Shown here: one piece after another, positions 19,401 through 27,614 of the stretch
Layout: each line of letters begins with the position of its first letter
How positions within the stretch are numbered: the first letter of the stretch is position 1
Assembly: GCF_002432125.1 (NCBI RefSeq)
Contig: NZ_DJFS01000070.1
Location: forward strand, 33,099-97,098
Reading direction: 5' to 3'
Length of the DNA: 64,000 bases
Source of the DNA: Brevundimonas sp. UBA5866
GTDB taxonomy: Bacteria; Pseudomonadota; Alphaproteobacteria; Caulobacterales; Caulobacteraceae
Notes under the pieces: model-generated
The model's input: only the letters and a program-made list of their open reading frames with translations
What the model was told of the DNA's origin: nothing
Database searches by the model: none
Program-made: the position numbers and the translations under genes

Positions 19401-19682
19401 CTGGACTTCGAAATCGGTTCCGTAAAGGCCGCTTTCACGCCGAGCTTTCGGTATAAAAAATTCCCGCCGCTCCTTTGCAAGACGATCGGTTGCTCCGTTC
19501 GGAGTGAATGTAGGGGCGGTAAATATGAACTGCAGGCTCTCAACTCTACAGAGCTCTGACTTGAGTGCCTCATATGCATAGATCGAGAAGCAAGAGGCGG
19601 CGATCTTCACGCGCGAGCCTGTGGTCAAGACCTGTTTGAGATCGTCACCCCACAGGTAAAAATTGTTATCAATGATCTGCAT
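16410..19682 (-). CDS. SNF2-type helicase with degenerate N-terminal PLD-like domain
   Basis: 1090 residues, first gene of the defence operon. Residues about 20-185 resemble a phospholipase-D-like nuclease domain (VKIAASCFSIYAYEAL ... ISGFTAVDLGYQKGDAVSNF ... FDDPTHAQMYLQLFDQIW). The HxK motif is missing (FMHVGG at the expected place), so that site is probably inactive. The motor has GLGKT (279-283), DESH (365-368), LMLSATPVNN and the late IQRFGRVDRIGSP. RBS GGGAGG precedes the ATG at 19682. It is predicted to remodel or translocate on DNA for the Mod/Res pair; that link is inference from the operon. Confidence 0.88.
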   Translation of the reverse strand: MQIIDNNFYLWGDDLKQVLTTGSRVKIAASCFSIYAYEALKSELCRVESLQFIFTAPTFTPNGATDRLAKERREFFIPKARRESGLYGTDFEVQLRNKLTQRAVARECAEWIRRKAKFRSNGTKAPMQQFMHVGGTEDAVAYMPISGFTAVDLGYQKGDAVSNFVTRFDDPTHAQMYLQLFDQIWSDPEKLQDVTAAICDHIESVYQENAPERIYFMMLYNIFRDFLEEVDEDVLPNDLTGYRNSVVWNKLFNYQKDAATGIINKLETYNGCILADSVGLGKTFTALAVIKYYELRNRSVLVLCPKKLADNWRNYNTNLTTNIFATDRFNYDVLCHTDLSRTSGESFGIPLNRVNWGNYDLVVIDESHNFRNNDVFKDRETRYQKLMNKVIRAGVKTKVLMLSATPVNNRFTDLRNQLALAYEGQSEALSKNLKTDTSIEEIFRRAQKAFNEWTSLPAEERTAASILKALDFDFFELLDSVTIARSRKHIETFYDTKDIGKFPQRRKPLSFHCPITQRPDVMELNDIFTQLSVLKLAVYAPISYILPSRLRKYEEIYDTQVEGGRGKLRQADRERSLQALMTTNLLKRLESSVEAFRLTLRSLGSNISRTLSAIEKFECTGQADGVSNHLAEMSAFDPEDDDLAGLDEFTVGKKVQISLGDMDLPSWKHDLAADLVLINDLIASMDKVTPADDSKLQHLLSLLGQKVKEPLNAGNRKVLIFTAFADTANYLYDNLAPFAQQLGLHVGKVTGSDSPKTTLKKSYDFQGVLTLFSPRSKDKAIVLPNEPGELDILIGTDCISEGQNLQDCDFLVNYDIHWNPVRIIQRFGRVDRIGSPNSQIQLVNYWPDITLDEYINLKERVENRMVIADVTATGDDNVLTAKSSDIAYRKEQLKRMQEEVIELEDVKAGISITDLGLNDFRMDLLNYVKEHGELDNVPFGMHAIVPAQPELGLQPGVIFALKNIHDSVNVNQQNRLHPFYLVYIDDDGEIVADHTEVKRLLDLIRSSCKGRIEPIRDVCRIFNERTEDGRNMGRYSDLLSSAIRSMIEVKEEKDVDSLFSGGRTTALNHTIKGLDDFELVAFLVIEGGGE

Positions 19683-19714
19683 TTATAGCCTCCCGAATTT
19701 GAGAGTGTATCAGC

Positions 19715-19742
19715 ACTATCTTGCGGGTATAGCGCGGGTCAA
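19715..19742 (-). promoter_or_regulatory. Candidate promoter of the helicase-DUF4391-mod-res operon
   Basis: On the minus strand TTGACC (19742-19737) and GATAGT (19720-19715) are 16 bases apart. The -10 ends about 33 bases before the ATG at 19682. It is the best sigma-70-like match upstream of the operon. Confidence 0.45.
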
Positions 19743-20220
19743 AATTTGGGCCGCTTCCTAGCTATCGATCGCAACTTAGGAAGCATCCCAATAGCCCCTG
19801 TAGGCCAGTGTGGGTCGTCGATGGGGTGGAACAAAAACCCTACCCACCAAACAAAACAATCTATTGTAATATATAAACTTTATGTGCCGCTTCCCAAGAT
19901 TTCGTAATGCGGGGGTCACGTGTTCGAGTCACGTAAGCGGCACCACCCTTTCAGACAGCATATAAACTTCGCCTTAAGCTAACGTGCCTTTGGCAAGGAT
20001 CAGTCGCGGCTGCTCCTGATGATGTTCCACTGACTGACGAAGTTTCAGTATGGACGTCAGAAAAATCTCTGATGATCCTATTTCCATACAGCCCCGCGAC
20101 AGATCTTATGTCCTTCTATTCGTATACTCCAAATGATGTAGCACAAAGAAGATCGAGTCAGCCAAACTAAACCTATCTTTCAACTTCGAAGATTAGACGG
20201 ACTGCACTTCACTTACTCCA
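19743..20220. other. Gene-free junction region with right attachment site
   Basis: No gene is supported between the operon promoter and the stop of the DUF262 gene. It contains the right att repeat (19901-19950). The bases after it resemble those following tRNA-Thr. An isolated GCCGCTT at 19886-19892 matches the tRNA acceptor 5' strand, but the rest of a tRNA is missing. Confidence 0.6.
19901..19950 (+). repeat. Right attachment repeat (attR)
   Basis: Exact 50-base copy of 3642-3691 (tRNA-Thr anticodon loop to just past CCA) in direct orientation. It lacks the tRNA 5' half, so it is not a functional tRNA. It marks the right boundary of the island. Confidence 0.9.
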
Positions 20221-22467
20221 TCAAAAGCGCTGCTGGATGTATCCTTGTGCCGTACTGCCGTGAAGTTCTTGTGTAGATGGGCCATATCGGACGTAGAAAC
20301 GCTCGGCCTGACCATCTTTAACGAAAACAGGAGACTTTGATCGATCGCACTCGATCACCAGCACGCGATGGCCTTCATGGTCATCGAAGCGAGGGTGAAC
20401 GTGCAGAGCATTGTGGCCGCCGAGACGATCTTTAAGCAGATTGATGAGATGCAAGGCCGCTTTGTCTTCATTTTCGAAACCGTCCGGTTCCAGCCCAACT
20501 GGAGAGCCGTCGTCCGACACACCGACGATCAAAGTCCCGCCTTGTGTGTTCAGAAAGCCCGCGATGGTTTTGAGAACCGCCATCTCCATCCGAGCATCCC
20601 GTTCCCCAGTGTGGAGATTGGTACGCAGAGTGCTCTTGAACTCCACGGCGTCGGACTCACTTCCCGCGATCAGGTCGGCAAGTTGAGGCATTGCATGAGG
20701 AGCATGTGGCGCTCCTGCCAGTCGCTCATATGCGGCCTTGATGGTCTCGGCCATCAACGTCCGCCGGGCTTTGAGAAAGTCCTCGAAAGCCATGTCCTGC
20801 CATCCTACTGGCAGGGCGTGGTGACGATACATCTCGTGAAGCGTCTTCTGGTCAAAACGCTTCTCGAAAGCCGGAACGTATTCGCTCGGAGGGGCGTCCG
20901 AAATTGCTCCGTTGTCACCCCATTCCACAATCGCGAAGTTGGCGATTTGATTATAGTCCCGCTGATCGTCGATACCTTGCTTCTTCAAGTAGCCGACAGG
21001 GAATAGATGGTGCCTTTCAAGCGCACTGCGGGTTCCGCGGGTAGCCGGATCCATTAGCTCCCGGACGGTGTGCTGAGAGAAGAGCGCGCGGGCATCCAAC
21101 ACATTCAGCGCGGCGAAGAAAGCAAACATCGAAGGGCTTCGCGCTGCCGAGGTCGCGAGATCGCTCGGCAAGGTAATGCTCCAGAAGTCATTCGTCATCG
21201 TGGATGAACAGATGTCGTCAATGACAGCCAAAAATTCTTTGTCGTTGCTCACATTCCGCAATCTCGCCAGATCGAACTCCATCTTTGATTCCGGCGAACT
21301 GGTGAAGCGCCCACTTACACTCGACACGAACAGCCACTGAGCGATGGCCTTCCGAAGGGCATACTCCTCAACCCCGAAATCAGTGCGGCCAATCAAATAG
21401 AAGGCATAGGCGAAGATCAGAGAAGCTTCGCTGCTGATCATTTTTGACGTTCGGTAGCCGGCCAGAGTCACACAGCGCAAAAAGTCGTGCCAGTACTGAA
21501 CCCGTAAGGCGGCCGCTTGCCCCCGCTTCAGGTGATCGAACTGGCTGACCGGGTTGGCGCTGGAAGTCACTTCATCTGCTGCCTCCCGGCCACGCAGGAC
21601 GGCGTAGACGGCGGACAGGCGTGCGCGACGAAAACCTACAGCAATCGCGACGCGAAGGAGTTGGTCAGGGGTCGGCTGGAACAGGTGATTGAATGGGGAG
21701 GCAGAGCCATCTGACGGTGTCCGCGACAGACGGCTAAAATCCTCGAGCTGGCGTCGCCCTTCGTCCCAAAACACCGACATCAACGTCAGGATGAAGTCGG
21801 ATTGGTTAAGCTTGGCCCCGAGGCTATTGATCCTCACGAAGACGTCAGAAACCTGATCGGCAGTCACCTGCTGCGACAGTTCCAGAGCCGTGAATGGGTA
21901 GTGAAGCAGGGCGTGCAATCGCCCAAGCGCGCGTTGTGCCCGTTTCACGTCATCGGACGTGATGTCCTCGTTCTGGGCCTTCAGCCCCTCGACATAATCG
22001 CTTGAGAACTCAATCAGGTTGGTTCCGCTATCCCATATCGCGGAAATGTTCGGGATGTAGCGCTTGTCGCGTTTGATCGCGGCGTCAGGGACGGCGAACT
22101 TCTCATCGAGGGGATTAAAAGCGATTTCGATCTTCTCAGTTGAGAAGTTGTCCCGCACGACGGGGATGCCCTTGATGACAGCGTAAAGCGAGGTGAGACG
22201 CTGCTGCCCGTCTACAATGAGCCGTGAAGGAACCAACTGCTTGTCATCGGTGCCGATCTGCTTCGTGCCCGGCTGCACCCCCGTTTCCCAAAACAGCAGA
22301 TAGCCGACCGGGTATCCTCGATACATCGAATCGAAGAGGTCCCGGACCTTAACATTCTTCCAGACAAACGGGCGCTGGATGTCGGGCAGACCCAGCTTGC
22401 CGTGAGCGATGTCGTCGGTAAGGGACGACAGGGTATAATCTACTTTAGTGAAGAGCGTATTTGACAT
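20221..22467 (-). CDS. DUF262 / HNH-like / AlbA_2 (Schlafen-type) multidomain protein
   Basis: 748 residues in three parts. The N-terminus has DUF262 (GmrS/ParB-like) motifs QRPFVW (31-36) and LIVDGQQRLTSLYAV (DGQQR 86-90). A middle region holds ERHHLFPVGYLKK (about 484-496) with YNQIANFAIVEW and APPSEY, matching the HNH-like DUF1524 end of GmrSD proteins. The C-terminal ~140 residues (AVEFKSTLRTNLHTG, LKTIAGFLNTQGGTLIVGVS) are an AlbA_2/Schlafen-type domain. GmrSD proteins cleave modified phage DNA, so defence is inferred. The ATG at 22467 is preferred to a TTG at 22479. A small HTH gene lies just upstream. Confidence 0.8.
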   Translation of the reverse strand: MSNTLFTKVDYTLSSLTDDIAHGKLGLPDIQRPFVWKNVKVRDLFDSMYRGYPVGYLLFWETGVQPGTKQIGTDDKQLVPSRLIVDGQQRLTSLYAVIKGIPVVRDNFSTEKIEIAFNPLDEKFAVPDAAIKRDKRYIPNISAIWDSGTNLIEFSSDYVEGLKAQNEDITSDDVKRAQRALGRLHALLHYPFTALELSQQVTADQVSDVFVRINSLGAKLNQSDFILTLMSVFWDEGRRQLEDFSRLSRTPSDGSASPFNHLFQPTPDQLLRVAIAVGFRRARLSAVYAVLRGREAADEVTSSANPVSQFDHLKRGQAAALRVQYWHDFLRCVTLAGYRTSKMISSEASLIFAYAFYLIGRTDFGVEEYALRKAIAQWLFVSSVSGRFTSSPESKMEFDLARLRNVSNDKEFLAVIDDICSSTMTNDFWSITLPSDLATSAARSPSMFAFFAALNVLDARALFSQHTVRELMDPATRGTRSALERHHLFPVGYLKKQGIDDQRDYNQIANFAIVEWGDNGAISDAPPSEYVPAFEKRFDQKTLHEMYRHHALPVGWQDMAFEDFLKARRTLMAETIKAAYERLAGAPHAPHAMPQLADLIAGSESDAVEFKSTLRTNLHTGERDARMEMAVLKTIAGFLNTQGGTLIVGVSDDGSPVGLEPDGFENEDKAALHLINLLKDRLGGHNALHVHPRFDDHEGHRVLVIECDRSKSPVFVKDGQAERFYVRYGPSTQELHGSTAQGYIQQRF

Positions 22468-22494
22468 TAATCCCCCCAATATTATGTCACGACG

Positions 22495-22719
22495 TCAGCC
22501 GCGTTTTGGCAACACATGCTCCGCCAGTCGGACGCCTTTCCTGATTTCAGTCGCCCACGATTTTCCCAAACCTGCGCGCGCGGCAAGTTCGGTCAGGTTA
22601 CGGCCATCCAAGGCTGCGGCGTAGCGAATACCGAAAAGGTGGATCGCAACCACCTTGCTCCCCTCTTCCGCTCCAAGCACCGTATCCCGAAGCTCACGGA
22701 CGAGTTCTTCGGTGGTCAT
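22495..22719 (-). CDS. Small HTH-like protein
   Basis: 74 residues: EELVRELRDTVLGAEEGSKV, VAIHLFGIRYAAALDGRNLT, then ELAARAGLGKSWATEIRKGV, which looks like a helix-turn-helix. I recall similar ~75-residue HTH-like proteins beside restriction and toxin genes. It ends 27 bp before the DUF262 protein start, so the two likely form an operon in which it may act as regulator. GGAG precedes the ATG. Confidence 0.65.
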   Translation of the reverse strand: MTTEELVRELRDTVLGAEEGSKVVAIHLFGIRYAAALDGRNLTELAARAGLGKSWATEIRKGVRLAEHVLPKRG

Positions 22720-23232
22720 ACTCTGCTCCTCACATCAAACCGTCTCAACAGGTCGTCATTACAGTGCGTCCAGCCTGGTGCTGGCTGCACCGCGTCATCG
22801 GGAGTGGAGCATAGCTCACGGTTTGTCGCTGCGGTTCATTGTGTGACCTACCGTCATGACGTTTGGGACAAATTATTGTGCGGATTAAAAGAGATTTGCC
22901 GTGTTTCGGATTGATATTAGGCGGTGATTTGAAGTTTCCGCAAGCGCCTATATTCTAGAATAAAGACCTATCGAGGTGAGATTCATGATCTGATTAATAT
23001 TTTAAGAATATTGTATTATAAGAGATTTTTTACGTAACGGACGAGCAGCCGGTTCTGCTTGCGCCCTTATTCCCAAGAGCCACAGCAGAGCGCGCATCTA
23101 TAGCGACCGAGAGCGGACCCGGATCATCTCCGTAAACTGCAACGTCTATCGCTTGCGGGATACTCCGTCAGCGTTTGGCCTATTGTGTCATTGTATGAAC
23201 GGTTCCGGCGTCGCTTTGCGTACACTTGAAAT
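22720..23232. other. Gene-free region with extremely AT-rich segment and palindromes
   Basis: No convincing gene. The 60 bases at 22981-23040 are about 22% G+C, far below any neighbour. Two dyads stand out: TATTCTAGAATA (22951-22962, perfect 12-bp palindrome) and AATATT-ttaag-AATATT (22996-23012). This is the boundary between the accessory patch and the core pirin-metK-argG segment. It may hold promoters for the small HTH gene or scar sequence from an earlier insertion. Confidence 0.5.
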
Positions 23233-23251
23233 GGTAACAGTGGTGATTACC
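23233..23251. promoter_or_regulatory. Dyad upstream of the pirin gene
   Basis: GGTAA (23233-23237) and TTACC (23247-23251) form an inverted repeat with a 9-base spacer, 26 bases before the pirin ATG. It could be an operator. A good Shine-Dalgarno (AGGAGG) follows. Confidence 0.25.
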
Positions 23252-23276
23252 TATTTTCCAACTCAGGAGGATAGAC

Positions 23277-24260
23277 ATGACAAACAGCGTCATCAGCACC
23301 AAGCCGTTGGAAAGCCCGTGGCAGGGGCTGGACCCGTTTCTGTTCGCGGTTCATCACATCGATAACTATCCCGCGGGCGATGGTCGTCTGGGTATCAAGC
23401 CCGAAGATCGCGCAAAGGAGGGTCAAGGATGGCGCATGTATCACGGCGCGCGTGTACCCGGCTTTCCTGCACACCCGCATCGCGGCTTTGAAACCGTCTC
23501 GATCGTCCTCAAAGGCTATGTGGACCACGCCGACTCCCTCGGTGTCGCTGCCCGCTATGGCCAGGGCGACGTCCAGTGGCTGACCACCGGCGGCGGTGTG
23601 GAACATGGCGAAATGTTCCCGCTGCTGAATACGGACAAGCCCAATCCAATGGAGATGTTCCAGATCTGGCTGAACCTTCCGCCGGAAGGCAAATCCGCTA
23701 AGCCGGACTTTGAAATGTTCTGGGCCGAAGACATTCCCGTCATCCAGAAGGACGGCGCAACAGTCACCGTCGTTGCCGGTCCTTTCGGTGATGTTCGCCC
23801 GCTTGCACCGCCTTCGGCATCGTGGGCGGCCAAGCCCGAAAACGAATTGACCATCTGGTTGATCGACATCGAAAAGGGTGGCGAAGTCACCTTGCCCACC
23901 GCATCGATAGAGGCTCTGCGCCGCGCCTATATCTATGAGGGTGTGGCCACGTTTGACGGCAATGCGATCCCGACCGGACATCTGGCCAATCTGGATGCAT
24001 CGCGCGTGACGACCATCCGCAACGACGGCGATCGGAAGGTTCGCATCCTGCTGCTGCAATCCAGGCCTATCGAGGCTCCGGTCGTGGCACGCGGTCCGTT
24101 CGTTCTGAATACCAACGAGCAGATGATCGAGACGATTACCCGCTACCAGTCCGATGGCTTTGGCCGTTGGCCTTGGCCGACGTCAGACCACACCCACGGC
24201 GAGGAAGGTCGGTTCATCCGCTATCCCGACGGGCGTTATGTGACACCGAAATCGACTTAA
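23277..24260 (+). CDS. Pirin family protein
   Basis: 327-residue bicupin. The N-terminal metal site is visible as HPHRGFETVS (His66, His68) and GGVEHGEMF (His110, Glu112). The C-terminal cupin (about 180-290) lacks a second obvious site, as is usual. Bacterial pirins bind Fe and some act as quercetin dioxygenases or redox-linked regulators; the substrate cannot be told from sequence. AGGAGG precedes the ATG at 23277. It is the first core gene right of the accessory patch and codirectional with metK. Confidence 0.88.
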   Translation: MTNSVISTKPLESPWQGLDPFLFAVHHIDNYPAGDGRLGIKPEDRAKEGQGWRMYHGARVPGFPAHPHRGFETVSIVLKGYVDHADSLGVAARYGQGDVQWLTTGGGVEHGEMFPLLNTDKPNPMEMFQIWLNLPPEGKSAKPDFEMFWAEDIPVIQKDGATVTVVAGPFGDVRPLAPPSASWAAKPENELTIWLIDIEKGGEVTLPTASIEALRRAYIYEGVATFDGNAIPTGHLANLDASRVTTIRNDGDRKVRILLLQSRPIEAPVVARGPFVLNTNEQMIETITRYQSDGFGRWPWPTSDHTHGEEGRFIRYPDGRYVTPKST

Positions 24261-24303
24261 CGGTCGCACTAAAGACAGCCACGGCTAGGCAATGACTTGC
24301 ACG

Positions 24304-24323
24304 TATAAGCATATCTTTATATG
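24304..24323 (+). promoter_or_regulatory. Palindromic operator candidate upstream of metK
   Basis: CATAT-CTTT-ATATG (24310-24323) is a perfect dyad overlapping TATAA...TTATA (24304-24321). It lies 33 bases before the GTG start of metK. Methionine-cycle genes of alphaproteobacteria are often controlled by ArsR-type SAM/SAH-responsive repressors (SahR/SamR); assigning this dyad to such a factor is inference. Confidence 0.35.
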
Positions 24324-24356
24324 TCTGCGTTCATCGCATCATTCAGGAGCCGACCC

Positions 24357-25547
<1,191 letters not shown>

Positions 25548-25571
25548 GGTCGTATTCCGACCCAAGACAAT

Positions 25572-25610
25572 GAAGGCACAGCGTTTTGACGGCGCTGTGC
25601 CTTCTTTTTT
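25572..25610 (+). terminator. Rho-independent terminator of metK
   Basis: AAGGCACAGCG (25573-25583) pairs with CGCTGTGCCTT (25593-25603) and is followed by a T-run to 25610. Confidence 0.9.
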
Positions 25611-25715
25611 GTCCGAAAACACCCAACATCCGCTTGCATCGCATGGGGTTAGGTCTTTTAAGCGCGACAACACCGCCTGGAATGGCGCTCCCCTGTTTTC
25701 AAGGATTTGCCGAAG

Positions 25716-26945
25716 ATGAGCCTCCCTGCTCCCAAAAAGGTCGTCCTCGCCTATTCGGGCGGTCTGGACACCTCGATCATCCTGAAGTGGCTTCAGACCG
25801 AATACGGTGCCGAAGTCATCACCTTCACCGCTGACCTGGGTCAGGGCGAAGAGCTGGCTCCGGCCAAGGAAAAGGCTCTGAAGCTGGGCATCAAGGAAGA
25901 GAACATCTTCATCGATGACCTGCGCGAAGAGTTCGTTCGCGACTTCGTCTTCCCGATGTTCCGCGCCAACACCGTCTATGAAGGCCAGTACCTGCTGGGC
26001 ACCTCGATCGCGCGTCCGCTGATCGCCAAGCGCCAGATCGAAATCGCCAAGCAACTCGGTGCCGACGCCGTCTGCCACGGTGCGACCGGCAAGGGTAACG
26101 ACCAGGTCCGCTTCGAGCTGGGCTACTATGGCCTGGCCCCCGACATCCGCGTGATCGCCCCGTGGCGCGAGTGGGACTTCAAGTCCCGTGAAGCCCTGCT
26201 GGCCTTCGCCGAGAAGCACCAGATCCCGATCTCGAAGGACAAGCGCGGCGAGAGCCCGTTCTCGGTCGACGCCAACCTGCTGCACTCCTCGTCGGAAGGT
26301 AAGGTTCTGGAAGATCCGGCTGTCGAAGCTCCGGAATTCGTCCACCAGCGCACCATCTCGCCTGAAGCCGCTCCGGACGTGGCCACCGTCATCACCATCA
26401 CCTATGAAAAGGGTGATCCGGTCGCCATCGACGGCGTTGCCATGTCGCCGGCCGAAATCCTGACCAAGCTGAACCAGTTGGGCCACGACAACGGCATCGG
26501 CCGTCTGGACCTGGTTGAAAACCGCTTCGTCGGCATGAAGTCGCGCGGTGTCTACGAGACCCCGGGTGGCACCATCATGTTGGCCGCCCACCGCGGTATC
26601 GAGTCGATCACGCTGGACCGTGGTGCCATGCACCTGAAGGACGAGCTGATGCCGAAGTACGCTTCGCTCGTTTACAACGGCTTCTGGTTCTCGCCGGAAC
26701 GCGAAATGCTGCAGGCCGCCATCGACAAGTCGCAAGAGAAGGTCTCGGGCACCGTCCGCGTCAAACTCTACAAGGGCAATGTCACCGTCATCGGTCGCGA
26801 AAGCCCGAACTCGCTCTATGACCAAGAGCTGGTCACCTTCGAAGAAGGTGCCGTGGCCTATGACCACAAGGACGCCGAAGGCTTCATCAAGCTGAACGCC
26901 CTGCGTCTGCGCGTTCTGGCCAAGCGCGACAACCGCGAAGGCTGA
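25716..26945 (+). CDS. argG: Argininosuccinate synthase
   Basis: Condenses citrulline and aspartate with ATP in arginine synthesis. 409 residues. The N-type ATP pyrophosphatase P-loop is [18 protein letters not shown], followed by [14 protein letters not shown] and [18 protein letters not shown]. The ATG at 25716 with AAGGA 10 bases upstream is chosen over an in-frame TTG at 25707 that would sit on the Shine-Dalgarno. It has its own terminator at 26981 and appears monocistronic. Confidence 0.97.
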   Translation: MSLPAPKKVVLAYSGGLDTSIILKWLQTEYGAEVITFTADLGQGEELAPAKEKALKLGIKEENIFIDDLREEFVRDFVFPMFRANTVYEGQYLLGTSIARPLIAKRQIEIAKQLGADAVCHGATGKGNDQVRFELGYYGLAPDIRVIAPWREWDFKSREALLAFAEKHQIPISKDKRGESPFSVDANLLHSSSEGKVLEDPAVEAPEFVHQRTISPEAAPDVATVITITYEKGDPVAIDGVAMSPAEILTKLNQLGHDNGIGRLDLVENRFVGMKSRGVYETPGGTIMLAAHRGIESITLDRGAMHLKDELMPKYASLVYNGFWFSPEREMLQAAIDKSQEKVSGTVRVKLYKGNVTVIGRESPNSLYDQELVTFEEGAVAYDHKDAEGFIKLNALRLRVLAKRDNREG

Positions 26946-26980
26946 TATCGCCCCAAAGGCCGATATAATCGCCGATCAGT

Positions 26981-27020
26981 AAGGCCGGATGGTGCAACGC
27001 CATCCGGCCTTATTCGTTTT
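26981..27020 (+). terminator. Rho-independent terminator of argG
   Basis: AAGGCCGGATGG (26981-26992) and CCATCCGGCCTT (27000-27011) form a 12-bp perfect stem with a 7-base loop, followed by a T-rich tail. Confidence 0.9.
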
Positions 27021-27096
27021 CGGTGTGCGGGGCGCTGTGCAGACCTATAGGTTGAACACCGATTTCGCGAACCGGACCTTTCGGGGTCAAACCTTC

Positions 27097-27114
27097 CGGA
27101 GCACGCGTGCTCCG
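27097..27114. promoter_or_regulatory. Perfect 18-bp palindrome upstream of a secreted-protein gene
   Basis: CGGAGCACGCGTGCTCCG reads the same on both strands and ends 18 bases before the ATG at 27133. It could be an operator or, in RNA, a leader hairpin. No T-run follows, so it is not a standard terminator. Confidence 0.45.
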
Positions 27115-27132
27115 CTGCTACGGAACATTTAG

Positions 27133-27573
27133 ATGACCCTTCGCCTCATAATGGCTGCTTCGGCGGCACTGGCCCTGTCGGCCCCCGTCATGGCTGCCCC
27201 GGCACTTGCCGTTGCCGCGCAAACCGCATCGCCAGCCAGCGAAGAGGAAATGCAGCTCAAGAGCGAAGCCTTCGACGCCCGCATGCAAGAAATGAACAAG
27301 GAACTGGCAGCGGCCATCGAGGGCGCTAGCGGCGATACGGCCAAGGCAAAGGCCGATACCGATGCCATCATCACCCGCTACACCCCCGATATCATCGGTT
27401 TCGCCGACAATTTCGAAGCCTTCCTGAATGCCCAGCTCGCCAAAGAGCAGGATGCCGAGAAGCGTCAGCAGATCACGACCGTCCGCGATCAGGCCGTGCC
27501 GATGCTCCGCAGTGTGCCGGACCAGCTTCGCACCAGCATTGCGCAGGCGCTTGCGGAACAGGCAGCCGACTAG
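27133..27573 (+). CDS. Secreted protein of unknown function
   Basis: 146 residues with a clear Sec signal peptide (LIMAASAALALSAPVMAAPA, cleavage likely near residue 22-30). The mature part is mostly helical and charged (MQEMNKELAAAIEGASGDTA, AEKRQQITTVRDQAVPMLRS). No family is recognised. It probably resides in the periplasm. A hairpin AACCGCCT/AGGCGGT with T-run follows at once. An 18-bp palindrome lies just upstream. Confidence 0.8.
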   Translation: MTLRLIMAASAALALSAPVMAAPALAVAAQTASPASEEEMQLKSEAFDARMQEMNKELAAAIEGASGDTAKAKADTDAIITRYTPDIIGFADNFEAFLNAQLAKEQDAEKRQQITTVRDQAVPMLRSVPDQLRTSIAQALAEQAAD

Positions 27574-27606
27574 AACCGCCTATAAAAAGGCGGTCCGCCT
27601 CTTTTT
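27574..27606 (+). terminator. Rho-independent terminator
   Basis: ACCGCCT and AGGCGGT with a short A-rich loop just after the stop codon, then a pyrimidine/T-rich run ending TTTTT at about 27605. Confidence 0.7.
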
Positions 27607-27614
27607 ACAGGGCT

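Larger units (their letters stand above)
3642..19950. mobile_element. Integrated genomic island in tRNA-Thr(CGT)
   Basis: About 16.3 kb bounded by the 50-bp direct repeats at 3642-3691 and 19901-19950. It contains a tyrosine recombinase (8879-10030), an AAA+ ATPase, regulators, unknown genes and a large restriction/defence operon. The left 3 kb is visibly lower in G+C than the flanking heme genes. No conjugation, capsid or terminase genes are seen. It could be a mobilisable or satellite-like element or a decayed integrative element. The integrase sits mid-island rather than next to an att site, which suggests a composite history. Confidence 0.88.

Noticed and set aside
19886..19945. A second tRNA-Thr gene
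   Set aside because: Only the 3' half is present; the D-arm and anticodon 5' strand are missing, so it is an att copy, not a tRNA gene.
24261..24356. SAM-type riboswitch upstream of metK
   Set aside because: The leader is short and I cannot match it to a known SAM-II, SAM-V or SAM/SAH fold. A protein operator is more likely. A covariance-model search would settle it.
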